In this document: positions 51,457-60,530 of the stretch, piece after piece
Layout: each line of letters opens with the position of its first letter
Numbering within the stretch: the first letter of the stretch is position 1
NCBI GenBank assembly: GCA_964482235.1
Contig: CAYZWU010000019.1
Coordinates: forward strand, 1-64,000
DNA: 64,000 nucleotides
Source of the DNA: CAYZWU01 sp964482235
GTDB lineage: Bacteria > Planctomycetota > B15-G4 > CAYZWU01
Direction: 5' to 3'
Notes under the pieces: generated by a model
What the model saw: only the letters and a program-made list of their open reading frames with translations
Databases searched by the model: none
What the model was told of the DNA's origin: nothing
Translations under genes and position numbers: made by a program

Positions 51457-52098
51457 CTACTTCTCTTTGAACATTCCGACCAGCCACTCGACCATGGGGC
51501 TCGGATCGCTGGTGGCAATGTCAACGACCACGATCACACCGATGATCAGAACGATCGACGAGAGCACCATCATGCCGAGGAACGCCGGTCCCTCGACAAC
51601 TTCTTCCTCGGCACCTCCGATACGGGACTTCCTGATAGGGGTCTTGCCCGCTACAACCGCATCATCATCGAGGAATTCTTCTTCACCTGCATCGCCGAAG
51701 AGATTTTCACCCTCTTCCTCTTCGCTCGCAGCTTCTTTCGCGGTGTCGTCGCCGAAAAGCTCGTCATCCATGATGGGAGCAGTGGCCATTCCCACATCGC
51801 TGTCGTCATCGCCTGCGAATTCGGAGTCTTCGAAAACGAGCTCCTGCGTCAGATCGTCGCCGGTCGAATCGCCCGCGCCGGTATCCACGGTATCATCGCC
51901 GTCGAGAAGCTCGATCACGTCGGGTTCGGAATCGTCCAGGGCTCCCTTGAAGCTGTCGATGTCTTCCTTCTTGAATTTCATCTGGTCAGAATCACGGAAA
52001 GCTCGCAGCTCGCCAGCCGAGACCAGTCTCTTCAATTCATCTTCTTCCATCTGGAGCTCGCGCATGACCTTTTCAAAGGTCCAGAAATCTTCACTCAC
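51457..52098 (-). CDS. Membrane-anchored excisionase-type helix-turn-helix protein
   Basis: The protein has 213 residues. The N-terminus (about 6-50) matches HTH_17/MerR-like excisionase domains: WTFEKVMRELQMEEDELKRL then GELRAFRDSDQMKFKKEDID. A long acidic linker (about 52-165, rich in D, E, G and S) leads to one C-terminal transmembrane helix (about 173-196) and a short basic tail. Such proteins resemble membrane-tethered regulators, but the target is unknown and the HTH may bind protein instead. The GTG at 52098 follows GAGGAGG. Neighbours are the OmpA lipoprotein and pilus genes. Confidence 0.78.
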   Translation of the reverse strand: MSEDFWTFEKVMRELQMEEDELKRLVSAGELRAFRDSDQMKFKKEDIDSFKGALDDSEPDVIELLDGDDTVDTGAGDSTGDDLTQELVFEDSEFAGDDDSDVGMATAPIMDDELFGDDTAKEAASEEEEGENLFGDAGEEEFLDDDAVVAGKTPIRKSRIGGAEEEVVEGPAFLGMMVLSSIVLIIGVIVVVDIATSDPSPMVEWLVGMFKEK

Positions 52099-52405
52099 GC
52101 CGGGAACCTCCTCATGATGTTTTTGTTCCTAATCCGGAGAAAAACGCGGTTCGAATGAACCAAATTCCCCGTAATCTATGCAATAAAGTCTTCTCGCCGG
52201 GAGAAGTAACTTCTTTTTTTGCAACACCGTAAACTCGCCGCACTTTTCCGGCCAAACGGGGCGTAGAACAAGATAAATAAAGTGGGTAGGACTGTGCAAG
52301 GACAAATTTTTCCCCATCCAGGAGTCGGGCCGTGCCCGTACCCCTGCACGAATATCTAACATCCGACGTCCCAAGAGGTTGAAAAAAGAGCTGCTCATCA
52401 AATTA
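52099..52405. other. 307-bp intergenic region between histidine kinase and HTH-membrane gene
   Basis: No credible gene is seen; a 90-codon minus-strand frame (52130-52401) shows no family features. On the minus strand GGTTC-ATTC-GAACC (52148-52161) is followed by GCGTTTTT, a weak terminator-like hairpin near the HTH gene. A second small hairpin CTTCTC-GCCGG-GAGAAG lies near 52190 and is followed by a T run on the plus strand (52211-52218). The HTH gene promoter should lie here but is not clear. Confidence 0.45.
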
Positions 52406-53962
52406 TCATGATTCTTCGCCGATCTCCGGCCTGTTCTGGGGAAGAACCAGCCGGATCATCGTTCCGGTGCCCTTTTGCGACTCCGCCTCGAGCCTTCCGC
52501 CGTGGCTCGTCACGATGTTATGGGCGATCGAGAGTCCCAGCCCCGAGCCCTCGCCCGCCGGCTTCGTGCTGAAAAAGGGATCGAAGGCATGGGTCAGCGC
52601 CTCCTCGTCCATGCCGCACCCGTTGTCCTCCACTTCGAGCACCACCGTTTTCTCCGCAGGATCGCGCAATGCACGGATCTCGATCGTGCCACCCGGATCG
52701 TCCATGGCATCCACGGCATTGATCAGCAGGTTCAGGATCACCTGCCTGATCTCACCGGGCTCGCAGAAGACCGCCAGATCGGGCGGCTCGATCTCGCTGA
52801 TCAACTCGATTTCCTTCCGGACCAGCTTGTGGCGGATCAGGGCGTCGGCATCCTCGAAGATCTGGGCGACGACGACGTTCCGCTTCTCCAGTTCCCTCGG
52901 CGAGAAGGCGAGGACCTTGCGCACGGTCTCCTTGATCCTGTCGAGCCCCTCGGTGATCAGGTCGAGATAGAGCGCGGTGCGGCTTCCCTCTTCCGCGTCC
53001 TCACGCAGCCTGATGGCGGCGTTGATCATGCCGCCGATCGGATTGTTGATCTCGTGGGCGATGCCCGCTGCCAGCTTTCCCGTCGAGGCGAGCCGCTGGG
53101 ATACGACGAGATGACGCTCGGCGAGCCGGACCTTCTCCTGTTCCTCCCGGACCTTGATCTCCAGGTGCCGGTGGTAGTCACCCACCTCGCGCACCATGTA
53201 GTTGAACGAATTGATCAGCCTCCCCACTTCATCGCCCGCACCGGATGGAGCGCACTGCACCGAGAAGTTGCCTTCGGCGACCTTGTCCGCCACGTCCACG
53301 AGCTCCTCCATCGGCTTGATCACCACCCTCGATAGGATGATGAAGCTCGCGGCGATCAGGACCACGGTCCCCCCGACCATGGCGATCCAGAAGACGGTGA
53401 GATCGAAGAATCCGCCGTCCTCCTCGATGGCGGGGAACCGGGGACGGACGAAAGCGCCGCCCCAGGCCTCTATCTCCCGCCCCTTGCGCGTATGAATGGG
53501 GATCGCGATCGAATCGCCCTCGATGACCCGCCGGTTCTCCTGGATGGCGGTCTTCAGCATGCGGAGGGCGGCGGACCGGTCGAAGAAGGGGGATCGCTTC
53601 CTGTTCCCCAGGGGATTCAGCTCGATCTGGGAGTGGATGATATTCCCCTCGAGCTCGACGAAGTCCTTGCCGAGCACGACGGCATCCTCGAAGAACCGCC
53701 AGTCCTTCCACTTGATGATGCGCTGGGGGATGCTCTCCAGCGAGATGTCATGGGTATCGACCTGCGACAGCGATTCGGTGAAGAGCAGGATCTTCCCTAG
53801 CCTCTCGATGTTCTCGGTGCGGTTCTCGCTGAATCTGGCGCGCAGCCGCCCATGAACGTCGCGCTGGGCTTCGACGTTGCCCTGGATCGCCACGAAGATC
53901 AACGCACCGACGCAGAGGTTCACCGCGATGATCCAGAAGAGGACTTTGGTCCGTAGGGACAT
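52406..53962 (-). CDS. Membrane sensor histidine kinase with HAMP domain
   Basis: The product has 518 residues from ATG 53962 (a TTG at 53980 overlaps the pilC stop but lacks a ribosome-binding site). An N-terminal helix (KVLFWIIAVNLCVGALIFVA) and a second at about residues 195-215 flank a periplasmic sensor domain of about 165 residues. A HAMP linker follows, then the HisKA H-box LASTGKLAAGIAHEINNPIG and HATPase_c with DNGCGMDEEALTHAFDPFF and GLGLSIAHNIV. The NtrB/ZraS-like HEINNP box suggests partnership with an NtrC-type regulator, none of which lies in the window. It is directly downstream of pilC in the pilus operon. Confidence 0.92.
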   Translation of the reverse strand: MSLRTKVLFWIIAVNLCVGALIFVAIQGNVEAQRDVHGRLRARFSENRTENIERLGKILLFTESLSQVDTHDISLESIPQRIIKWKDWRFFEDAVVLGKDFVELEGNIIHSQIELNPLGNRKRSPFFDRSAALRMLKTAIQENRRVIEGDSIAIPIHTRKGREIEAWGGAFVRPRFPAIEEDGGFFDLTVFWIAMVGGTVVLIAASFIILSRVVIKPMEELVDVADKVAEGNFSVQCAPSGAGDEVGRLINSFNYMVREVGDYHRHLEIKVREEQEKVRLAERHLVVSQRLASTGKLAAGIAHEINNPIGGMINAAIRLREDAEEGSRTALYLDLITEGLDRIKETVRKVLAFSPRELEKRNVVVAQIFEDADALIRHKLVRKEIELISEIEPPDLAVFCEPGEIRQVILNLLINAVDAMDDPGGTIEIRALRDPAEKTVVLEVEDNGCGMDEEALTHAFDPFFSTKPAGEGSGLGLSIAHNIVTSHGGRLEAESQKGTGTMIRLVLPQNRPEIGEES

Positions 53963-53976
53963 CTGACAGGTTCCGA

Positions 53977-55122
53977 TCAAGTGCTGCCAAGAGTGTCGAG
54001 CATCTTGAGAATCGGCAGAAAGAGAGCCAGGACGATGAAGCCGACGACAAGAGCGAGAAAGATGATGATCGACGGCTCGATGAGCTTGAACAGGGTCGAG
54101 ACCCTGAGGTCGACCTCGGTGTCATAGGTGTCGGCGATCTTGAGGAGCATCTGATCGAGGGTACCGGTGGCTTCCCCCACGTCGATCATGTTCACCACGA
54201 GATCGTCGAAAAGACCGCTCTCGCCAAGGGGCGGAGCGATGCTCTCACCCTCGCGGATGCTGTCGTGCACGTCCCCCACGGCCTTTTCCAGCACGGCGTT
54301 GACGATCGATTCCTTGACGATGGCCAGGCCCTCGAGAATCGGGACGCCGCTCCGGAGGAGCGTTCCCAGGGTTCGAGCGAATCTCGAGATGATGGCCTTC
54401 TGGTTCATGTCGCCGAAGACGGGGACCTTCAGGACAAGGCTGTCTCTCCTGTACCGGAACGCGGCACTCCGCAATCCCCACTTGTAGAGGGTGAAGAAGA
54501 GGGCGGGGATGCCGAAGTAGAGGTACCACTTGGTGACGAAGGACGAGCTGAATCCGATCAGCATGTTGGTGAGCGGAGGCAGCTCCTGATCGAAGCTCTC
54601 GAAGATGTCGTTGAACTTCGGAACGATCACGAGCATGATGAAAACCAGGATCCCCACGGCGAAGAACATCACGAGCACGGGATAGGTCAAGGCCTCCTTG
54701 ATGCGGCTCCTGATGTTCTCCGATTTCTCCATGAACTCGGCAAGGCGCGTCAGGATCTGATCGAGCACGCCGCCCGCCTCGCCGGCGCGCACCATGTTGG
54801 TGTATAGGCGGTCGAAGACCTGGGGATGCTTGCCGAAGGCCTCGGAGAGGGCGCTGCCGCCCTCGACGTCCTCGGTCACGGCAAGGAGGACGTCCTTGAA
54901 CGGTCCGGGCCTGACCTGGCCTTCCAGGATCTTGAGGGAGCGCACCAGAGGGAGGCCGGCATTCTGAAGCGTGGCCAGCTGAACGGTGAACTGCATCAGT
55001 GCTTTCCGGGACACGGACTTCCGAAGCTGGGACAGCAGGGATCTGCGGGGTTCGGCCTCCTTGGCCTGAGCCGCGATCGGCTTGGCGACGGGTTTCGGTT
55101 TCTTCGCTTTTTGAAGCGGCAT
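53977..55122 (-). CDS. pilC: Type IV pilus/type II secretion inner-membrane platform protein
   Basis: The protein has 381 residues of the GspF/PilC family. Two homologous T2SSF domains each contain three membrane-associated segments. The first starts MQFTVQLATLQNAGLPLVRS and the second FARTLGTLLRSGVPILEGLA, with FVIMLVIVPKFNDIFESF and PSIIIFLALVVGFIVLALFL as transmembrane stretches. It anchors the PilB/PilT ATPases. A basic, lysine-rich N-terminal 25 residues precede it. It lies 85 bases downstream of pilB2. Confidence 0.93.
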   Translation of the reverse strand: MPLQKAKKPKPVAKPIAAQAKEAEPRRSLLSQLRKSVSRKALMQFTVQLATLQNAGLPLVRSLKILEGQVRPGPFKDVLLAVTEDVEGGSALSEAFGKHPQVFDRLYTNMVRAGEAGGVLDQILTRLAEFMEKSENIRSRIKEALTYPVLVMFFAVGILVFIMLVIVPKFNDIFESFDQELPPLTNMLIGFSSSFVTKWYLYFGIPALFFTLYKWGLRSAAFRYRRDSLVLKVPVFGDMNQKAIISRFARTLGTLLRSGVPILEGLAIVKESIVNAVLEKAVGDVHDSIREGESIAPPLGESGLFDDLVVNMIDVGEATGTLDQMLLKIADTYDTEVDLRVSTLFKLIEPSIIIFLALVVGFIVLALFLPILKMLDTLGST

Positions 55123-55207
55123 GCTGCTCTATCTGCTCCTTGTTCAATCTTTCCTTGCGGCCCGGGCCGGCCTTTCCGCCCGGCTCCCGTATCTTCCCGA
55201 TCCGGCG

Positions 55208-56920
55208 TCATCCGCTCATCAGCGTCTCCCGGATCACCTCCTCCACACTGGTCAGGCCGTCGTACACGGCCAGAAGCCCGCTCTCGCGCAGTCCCCGCAT
55301 CCCCTCCTCGACGGCCGTCTCCCGGACGTGCCTGCCCGAAGCCTGGGTCAGGATCAGCTGCTTGATCCGCTCGCTGACAGGCATGATCTCGAAGATGGCC
55401 ATTCTTCCCTTGTAGCCCGAATAGTTGCAGCCCTCGCACCCCTTGCCGTAGGCGAACTTCTTGCCGACGATCTCCTTGCGAGCCAGGTTGAGCTCCTGGA
55501 GCACCCGGTCGTCAGGCTCGTAGTACTCCTTGCAGTCCCGGCAGATCCTCCGGACCAGCCGCTGCGCTATCACGGCCTCCAGCGTGGACGTCATGAGAAA
55601 GGGCTCCACGCCGATGTCGATCATCCGCGTCAGCGTCGACGGCGCGTCGTTGGTGTGCAGGGTGGAGAAGACGAGGTGCCCGGTGAGCGACGCCTCCACC
55701 GCGATCCGCGCCGTCTCCTGGTCGCGGATCTCGCCCACCAGGATGATGTCGGGATCCTGACGGAGAATGGTTCGCAGCACGCGCTCGTACGTGACGTTGA
55801 TCTCGTCGTTGATCGGGATCTGGACGATCCCGGCGATGTCGTACTCGACAGGATCCTCGGTGGTGATGATCTTGACGCCTTCCTGGTTGAGCTCGCAGAG
55901 CACCGAGTAGAGCGATGTCGTCTTGCCCGAGCCCGTCGGCCCGGTGACGAGAACGATGCCGTGCGGCTTGGAGACGATCGAGCGGACCAGGCCGATCTCG
56001 TCCTCCCTGAGGCCGATCTTCTCCAGGTCGAGGGCCACGACGCTCCTGTCCAGCACACGCATGACGCACGACTCGCCGAATATGGTGGGCAGGGTCGAGA
56101 CGCGGAGATCCACCGGGTTGCCCCCGATGGACAGCTCGATGCGGCCGTCCTGGGGAAGCCGCGTCTCGGCGATGTCGAGGTTGGACATCACCTTCACGCG
56201 GGAGACGAGAGGCACCGCCAGGGAGGGAGGAGGCGACTCCATCTCGTAGAGAACGCCGTCCACACGATAGCGCACCCTGAAGCTCCCCTCGAAGGGCTCG
56301 AGGTGGATGTCTGAAGCCTTGTCGCGGATGGCCTGAAAGAGAATGTAGTTGAGAAGCTTGACCACCGGGCCGGCGTGGGCCATGGCTTCCGTGTCGTTCA
56401 GGTCGAGCTTGCCGGTCGCGTCCGAGGACCGGAACTCGTCCACGATCGATCCCATGTCCTGGCCCGCCGCCGCTCCGTAATGTCTGGAAATGGCGGCATC
56501 TATCGCCTTCTCGTCGCCGATCACGCCGCGGATCCTGGAGTTCACCATGAACTCCAGGTCGTCGAGCATGTTGACGTTGAGGGGATCGGCCAGGGCCACG
56601 GTGAGCACATCCTTCTCGAACCGGACCGGCATCACCCGGAAAAGCGTCGCCGTGGAGGCATCGATCCTGGTGATCACGCTCTCGGGAATGGTCTGCTTCT
56701 CCAGGTCGACGAACTCCATGCCGCTCTGGAGCCCGAGCGCCCTGGCCAGATGGCTCGCGTCGATGTGGCCCAGCGAGACGAGGATGTCTCCGATCAGCCC
56801 CCCCTGGCGCCGCTGTGTCTCGAGGGCCTCCTGGATATCGCCTTCCGTGACGACCCCCATCTCCTTGAGGATCTGCCCCAGAAGGTTGCGCTTGCCCTGG
56901 CCCGACGCCTGCTCCGCCAT
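55208..56920 (-). CDS. pilB: PilB/GspE-family assembly ATPase (second paralogue)
   Basis: The protein has 570 residues from the ATG at 56920, which follows GGGGGAGG and starts one base after the pilT stop. An N-terminal MshEN-like domain (LLGQILKEMGVVTEGDIQEA) is followed by the T2SSE ATPase: Walker A GPTGSGKTTSLYSVL, Asp box ITTEDPVEYDIAG, Walker B DIILVGEIRDQETA and His box TLHTNDAPSTL. The tetracysteine zinc element is CRDC...CEGCNYSGYKGR. PilB/GspE drives fibre extension; in the first MshEN motif the Arg of RLG is Leu, so c-di-GMP binding may be weak. It is similar to but distinct from the paralogue at 58 kb. Confidence 0.93.
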   Translation of the reverse strand: MAEQASGQGKRNLLGQILKEMGVVTEGDIQEALETQRRQGGLIGDILVSLGHIDASHLARALGLQSGMEFVDLEKQTIPESVITRIDASTATLFRVMPVRFEKDVLTVALADPLNVNMLDDLEFMVNSRIRGVIGDEKAIDAAISRHYGAAAGQDMGSIVDEFRSSDATGKLDLNDTEAMAHAGPVVKLLNYILFQAIRDKASDIHLEPFEGSFRVRYRVDGVLYEMESPPPSLAVPLVSRVKVMSNLDIAETRLPQDGRIELSIGGNPVDLRVSTLPTIFGESCVMRVLDRSVVALDLEKIGLREDEIGLVRSIVSKPHGIVLVTGPTGSGKTTSLYSVLCELNQEGVKIITTEDPVEYDIAGIVQIPINDEINVTYERVLRTILRQDPDIILVGEIRDQETARIAVEASLTGHLVFSTLHTNDAPSTLTRMIDIGVEPFLMTSTLEAVIAQRLVRRICRDCKEYYEPDDRVLQELNLARKEIVGKKFAYGKGCEGCNYSGYKGRMAIFEIMPVSERIKQLILTQASGRHVRETAVEEGMRGLRESGLLAVYDGLTSVEEVIRETLMSG

Positions 56921-56921
56921 C

Positions 56922-57989
56922 TCAGGCCTCCCCCATGTAGCCGACCTTCGATTCCAGCTCAGCCGGATTCTGGGCGAAGGCCACGGCATCGGATACCGAG
57001 ATCTTACCCTCCTTCACCAGGGAGACGATGAAGTCGTCGAGCAAGATCATGCCGTACTTGCGCGACGTCTGGATGGCCGAGGCGATCTTGAAGGTCTCGC
57101 ACTTCCTGATGTGGTTGCCGATCGCCGGCGTCTTGGTCATCACCTCGAACGCGGCGATCACGCCCGTCCCGTCGATCCGGGGGATGAGAACCTGCGAGAT
57201 GACCGCTTCGACGGAGTAGGAGATCTGCGAGCGGATGTAGTCCTGGAAATCGGGCGAGAAGGAGTCGATGATCCTGTCCACCGTTCGGGATGAACCGGTG
57301 GTATGCAGCGTTCCGAGGACGAGATGCCCCGTTTCCGCGGCGCGCAGCGCGGTGGAGATGGTCTCGTTGTCGCGCATCTCGCCGACGAGGATCACATCGG
57401 GATCCTGCCGGAGTGCGGCCCGGAGGGCATCGGGAAAGCTGGTCGCGTCGTCGCCGATCTCGCGCTGCGTGATCACCGAACTCTTGTGTTCATGATAATA
57501 CTCGATCGGATCCTCGATCGTGATGATATGCCGGTCCATCTCCGAGTTGATCACGTCGATCATCGCGGCCAGCGTGGTGGTCTTGCCCGAGCCGGTCGGT
57601 CCGGTCACGAGGATCAGGCCTCTCTTCTTGGCCAGGATCTTCTTCAGCGAGGCGGGAAGCCCGATCTCCTCGACGGACATGATCCGCGACGGGATGAGCC
57701 TCAGCGCCACGGCCTCCTGCTGCTTCTGACGGTAGATCGAGATGCGGAAGCGGGCCTTGTCGCCGTAGGAGTAACCGAAATCGGAGCTACCCGAGCTTTC
57801 CATCTCGCGAAGGTTCTTTTCGGGCGCCAGGAACCGGACGGCCTTCTTGACGTCTTCAGGCCCAAGGATATCGCCTTCGATCGGTTTGAGGCGGCCGTGA
57901 AGCCTCAGCATGGGAGGCAGTCCCACCGTCAGGTGGAGATCCGATGCATTCAGCGTCACGACCGTGTCGAGAAGGCTGTCGCAATTCAA
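56922..57989 (-). CDS. pilT: Pilus retraction ATPase
   Basis: The protein has 355 residues with N-terminal PAS-like PilT domain (NASDLHLTVGLPPMLRLHGR) and the hexameric ATPase core: Walker A GPTGSGKTTTLAAMI, Asp box ITIEDPIEYYHEHKSS, Walker B DVILVGEMRDNETISTALRA and His box TLHTTGSSRTVDRI. A PilT/PilU-specific AIRNLIRE-like motif is not conserved and reads HIRKCETFKIASAI. PilT retracts type IV pili, so the system is likely a dynamic pilus rather than only a secretion pseudopilus. The TTG start at 57989 follows AAGGAAG. Confidence 0.92.
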   Translation of the reverse strand: MNCDSLLDTVVTLNASDLHLTVGLPPMLRLHGRLKPIEGDILGPEDVKKAVRFLAPEKNLREMESSGSSDFGYSYGDKARFRISIYRQKQQEAVALRLIPSRIMSVEEIGLPASLKKILAKKRGLILVTGPTGSGKTTTLAAMIDVINSEMDRHIITIEDPIEYYHEHKSSVITQREIGDDATSFPDALRAALRQDPDVILVGEMRDNETISTALRAAETGHLVLGTLHTTGSSRTVDRIIDSFSPDFQDYIRSQISYSVEAVISQVLIPRIDGTGVIAAFEVMTKTPAIGNHIRKCETFKIASAIQTSRKYGMILLDDFIVSLVKEGKISVSDAVAFAQNPAELESKVGYMGEA

Positions 57990-58031
57990 AAGTCACTTCC
58001 TTTCCGCCGCCAACGCGGCAGCCGCTCACCG

Positions 58032-59681
58032 CTACTCGTCCGCCTGCACGGCGCGCAGCACCTCCATCGGCGAGGTGATGCCGCTCAGGACCTTGCGGGT
58101 CGCGTCGTGCGCCAGGGACGACATCATCCCCGACGCCAGGGCCTGCTTCCGGATCATCATGGTGGGCTCCACCTTGAAGGTCATGTCGCGCAGCGTCCAG
58201 TCGAGCTCCATCAGCTCGAAGATGCCCATCCTTCCCAGATAGCCGGTTCCCTGGCAGTCGGCACAGCCGTTCGGGCGGTAGATGGTGGTCCGTTCCGCAT
58301 CCTCGGCGCGGACCCCGGCGGCGGCAAGCTCGCTCGACTCGGGGCTGTAGGCCTGCCTGCACTTGGTGCACAGCTTTCGGACAAGCCTCTGGGCCATGAC
58401 GGCCTGGATCGACGACGATACGAGAAACGGCTTCACACCCATGTCGATCAACCGCGTCAGCGCCGATGGGGCGTCGTTCGTGTGGAGGGTGGAGAAGACC
58501 AGATGCCCGGTCAGGGCGGCCTGGATCGCGATCTCGGCCGTCTCGCGGTCGCGGATCTCGCCCACCAGGATGATGTTCGGCGCCTGGCGGAGCATGGCTC
58601 TGAGGATGCGGGCGAAGTCGAGCCCGATCTTGTGGCGGATCTGCACCTGGTTGATCCCCTGCAGGTGGTACTCCACCGGATCCTCGGCCGTGATCACCTT
58701 CACGTCCGACCGGTTGAGCTCGCGAAGGGCGGCGTAGAGTGTTGTCGTCTTTCCGGAACCCGTCGGGCCGGTGACGAGAAAGATTCCGTTCGGCCTTTTG
58801 ATGATGCCCTGGAAGCGTTCGTAGTCCTTCTCGTGAAAGCCGAGCTCCTCGAGGGAGACGAGGGCCGTCTCCTTGTCGAGCAGGCGCATCACCATGCTCT
58901 CGCCCCAGTTCGACGGGAGGATCGACACGCGGATGTCGATCGGCTTCTTCTTGACCTTGACGTTGATGCGGCCGTCCTGCGGTTTGCGCTTCTCGGCGAT
59001 GTCCATGCCGGCCATGATCTTGAGGCGCGAGATCAGGGGGCCGTGGAGGTGAAGGGGATGCGATCCCGTCTCGTGCAGGACTCCGTCCACGCGGAACCGG
59101 ATGCGGATCCGATCGGCCTGCGGTTCGATATGGATGTCGCTGGAGCGCTGCTCGATGGCCGACTCGACCATCTTGGAGACGAGGCGGATGATGGGAGCAT
59201 CGTCCACGTCGCCCACACTGCTCGCCGCCTCCCTGGCCATGGACGAGGCGGTATCCTCTCCCGTCTGCTGGCGGATCGCCCTGTCGAGGGCCGTGGCTCC
59301 CACGAGGACGGGGACGAGCTCCATGTCCAGAACGAACCTGAGCTCGTCGAGCTGGAAGACCTTGGCGGGATCGTCCACGGCAACGGCAAGCTTCTTGCCC
59401 TTCATGGCAACGGGCAGGATCCCGAACTTCTCCATCACGTCGAGGGGGACCTTTTCCAGGACCTCCGGGGAGATCTTCTTCCTCGCCACGTCCATGTAGG
59501 GGATGTGGTGATGGCGGGCCGTGGCGCGGGCCAGATCCTCCTCCCCCACGAAACCGAGCTCCAGGAGGGCGAGGCCCAGGTCCAGGGATTTCCCCCGTTG
59601 ATGGTTCAGGGCCTTGGACAGCTGCTCCTGGGAAATGAGGCCCTCTTCCACAAGGATGTCGCCGATTCGTTTGTCTGTCAT
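58032..59681 (-). CDS. pilB: PilB/GspE-family assembly ATPase (first paralogue)
   Basis: The protein has 549 residues. Two N-terminal MshEN-type segments (KRIGDILVEEGLISQEQLSK and LGLALLELGFVGEEDLARAT) precede the ATPase: Walker A GPTGSGKTTTLYAAL, Asp box ITAEDPVEYHLQGINQVQ, Walker B NIILVGEIRDRETAEIA, His box TLHTNDAPSALTR, and tetracysteine CTKC...CADCQGTGYLGR. The first MshEN motif keeps Arg-x-Gly, so c-di-GMP binding is plausible. It is the first gene of the pilus operon; ATG follows AGGAAAG. Confidence 0.93.
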   Translation of the reverse strand: MTDKRIGDILVEEGLISQEQLSKALNHQRGKSLDLGLALLELGFVGEEDLARATARHHHIPYMDVARKKISPEVLEKVPLDVMEKFGILPVAMKGKKLAVAVDDPAKVFQLDELRFVLDMELVPVLVGATALDRAIRQQTGEDTASSMAREAASSVGDVDDAPIIRLVSKMVESAIEQRSSDIHIEPQADRIRIRFRVDGVLHETGSHPLHLHGPLISRLKIMAGMDIAEKRKPQDGRINVKVKKKPIDIRVSILPSNWGESMVMRLLDKETALVSLEELGFHEKDYERFQGIIKRPNGIFLVTGPTGSGKTTTLYAALRELNRSDVKVITAEDPVEYHLQGINQVQIRHKIGLDFARILRAMLRQAPNIILVGEIRDRETAEIAIQAALTGHLVFSTLHTNDAPSALTRLIDMGVKPFLVSSSIQAVMAQRLVRKLCTKCRQAYSPESSELAAAGVRAEDAERTTIYRPNGCADCQGTGYLGRMGIFELMELDWTLRDMTFKVEPTMMIRKQALASGMMSSLAHDATRKVLSGITSPMEVLRAVQADE

Positions 59682-59755
59682 CTTTCCTGTGAAAATATAT
59701 AAGAAGGCAAACCAGGTAACGGAAGAGCCCGCTCCTGCCGAATGATTCTCAACGG

Positions 59756-59785
59756 ATTATCATGAAAGTGGACCGCGCCTGTCAA
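59756..59785 (-). promoter_or_regulatory. Promoter of the pilus operon
   Basis: TTGACA (59780-59785), an 18-bp spacer and GATAAT (59756-59761, five of six) lie on the minus strand, 75 bases before the pilB1 ATG. It is back to back with the plus-strand promoter at 59834, leaving 48 bases between the two -35 elements. Confidence 0.55.
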
Positions 59786-59833
59786 CAGCGTCTATCCCGG
59801 CGGACCTGCGGCCGCCGGCGCGACGCGGCTTTG

Positions 59834-59862
59834 TTGACAGGCCGATGCCGCGGCCGTACACT
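59834..59862 (+). promoter_or_regulatory. Promoter of the 59.9-kb lipoprotein gene
   Basis: A perfect TTGACA (59834-59839), a 17-bp spacer and TACACT (59857-59862, four of six) lie 47 bases before the GTG start. Confidence 0.55.
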
Positions 59863-59909
59863 GCCGACTCTTGCCCTGCTCCGGAATGGTTGAGATCAGG
59901 AGAGTAGCC

Positions 59910-60530
59910 GTGTCCGATTCGATCCGCACTCTTGTCGTCGTCCTCGCCGCGCTGGCGATGTCCGCCTGCTGCACGGAACCCGTCGTCCCCGACTTCACCA
60001 CTCCGATGGCGACGCTCTCCACGTTCCAGGGGGCTTATCGCAACGATCTGCCCGAACTGGAATACGAGTGCTTCGGCCTCGACTTGAAGAGCCGGATCGG
60101 GAGCCTCGACCTCGACCGGTACATCCTCTGGCGCGACGAGGCGCTTCAGGAGAATCCCTATCTGAACGTCGTCCTCAACTTCAAGGATCTGGTCGACAAC
60201 GTCTCGGAGCCGGAATACGGGCCTCACGGCCGCACGGCCAAGCTCTTTCTCAACCTCCTCTCGAAGGAGATCCAGCTCTATTTCATCCGCGAAACCTTTT
60301 TCAGGCTCGAGTTCGAGGAAGGGCTGCGCCCCGTGGAATGCCGGACAGCCCCCCTTCATCCCGGCCTGATCGAAGTGTCCGGCCGGACGATCCGGCTCGA
60401 GGTGGCCGACCTTCCGCCGCGCTGGATCCGGCAGCTTCCGAAGAGCCGGAAGCTCGTGGTGGAGGAATGCTGGAAATTCGACGGATTCCTCTTCCCCGGC
60501 GAGGACGGCGGGACCGCCCCCATCGATTAG
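59910..60530 (+). CDS. Small lipoprotein of unknown function
   Basis: The protein has 206 residues. GTG 59910 follows AGGAGAG and opens a lipoprotein signal (MSDSIRTLVVVLAALAMSAC, Cys20). The mature part is an alpha/beta domain (e.g. RDEALQENPYLNVVLNFKDL) without known motifs. It is divergent from the pilus operon, with back-to-back promoters, and so may belong with envelope or pilus function, which is inference. Earlier in-frame ATGs at 59871 and 59886 lie upstream of the ribosome-binding site. Confidence 0.78.
   Translation: MSDSIRTLVVVLAALAMSACCTEPVVPDFTTPMATLSTFQGAYRNDLPELEYECFGLDLKSRIGSLDLDRYILWRDEALQENPYLNVVLNFKDLVDNVSEPEYGPHGRTAKLFLNLLSKEIQLYFIRETFFRLEFEEGLRPVECRTAPLHPGLIEVSGRTIRLEVADLPPRWIRQLPKSRKLVVEECWKFDGFLFPGEDGGTAPID

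Noticed and set aside
52130..52401. 90-codon minus-strand ORF in the gap after the histidine kinase
   Set aside because: No ribosome-binding site, no motif, and it spans AT-rich sequence with hairpins; more likely intergenic.
57303..59702. A 799-codon plus-strand frame opposite pilT and pilB1
   Set aside because: It crosses two well-defined minus-strand ATPase genes and has no recognisable domain.
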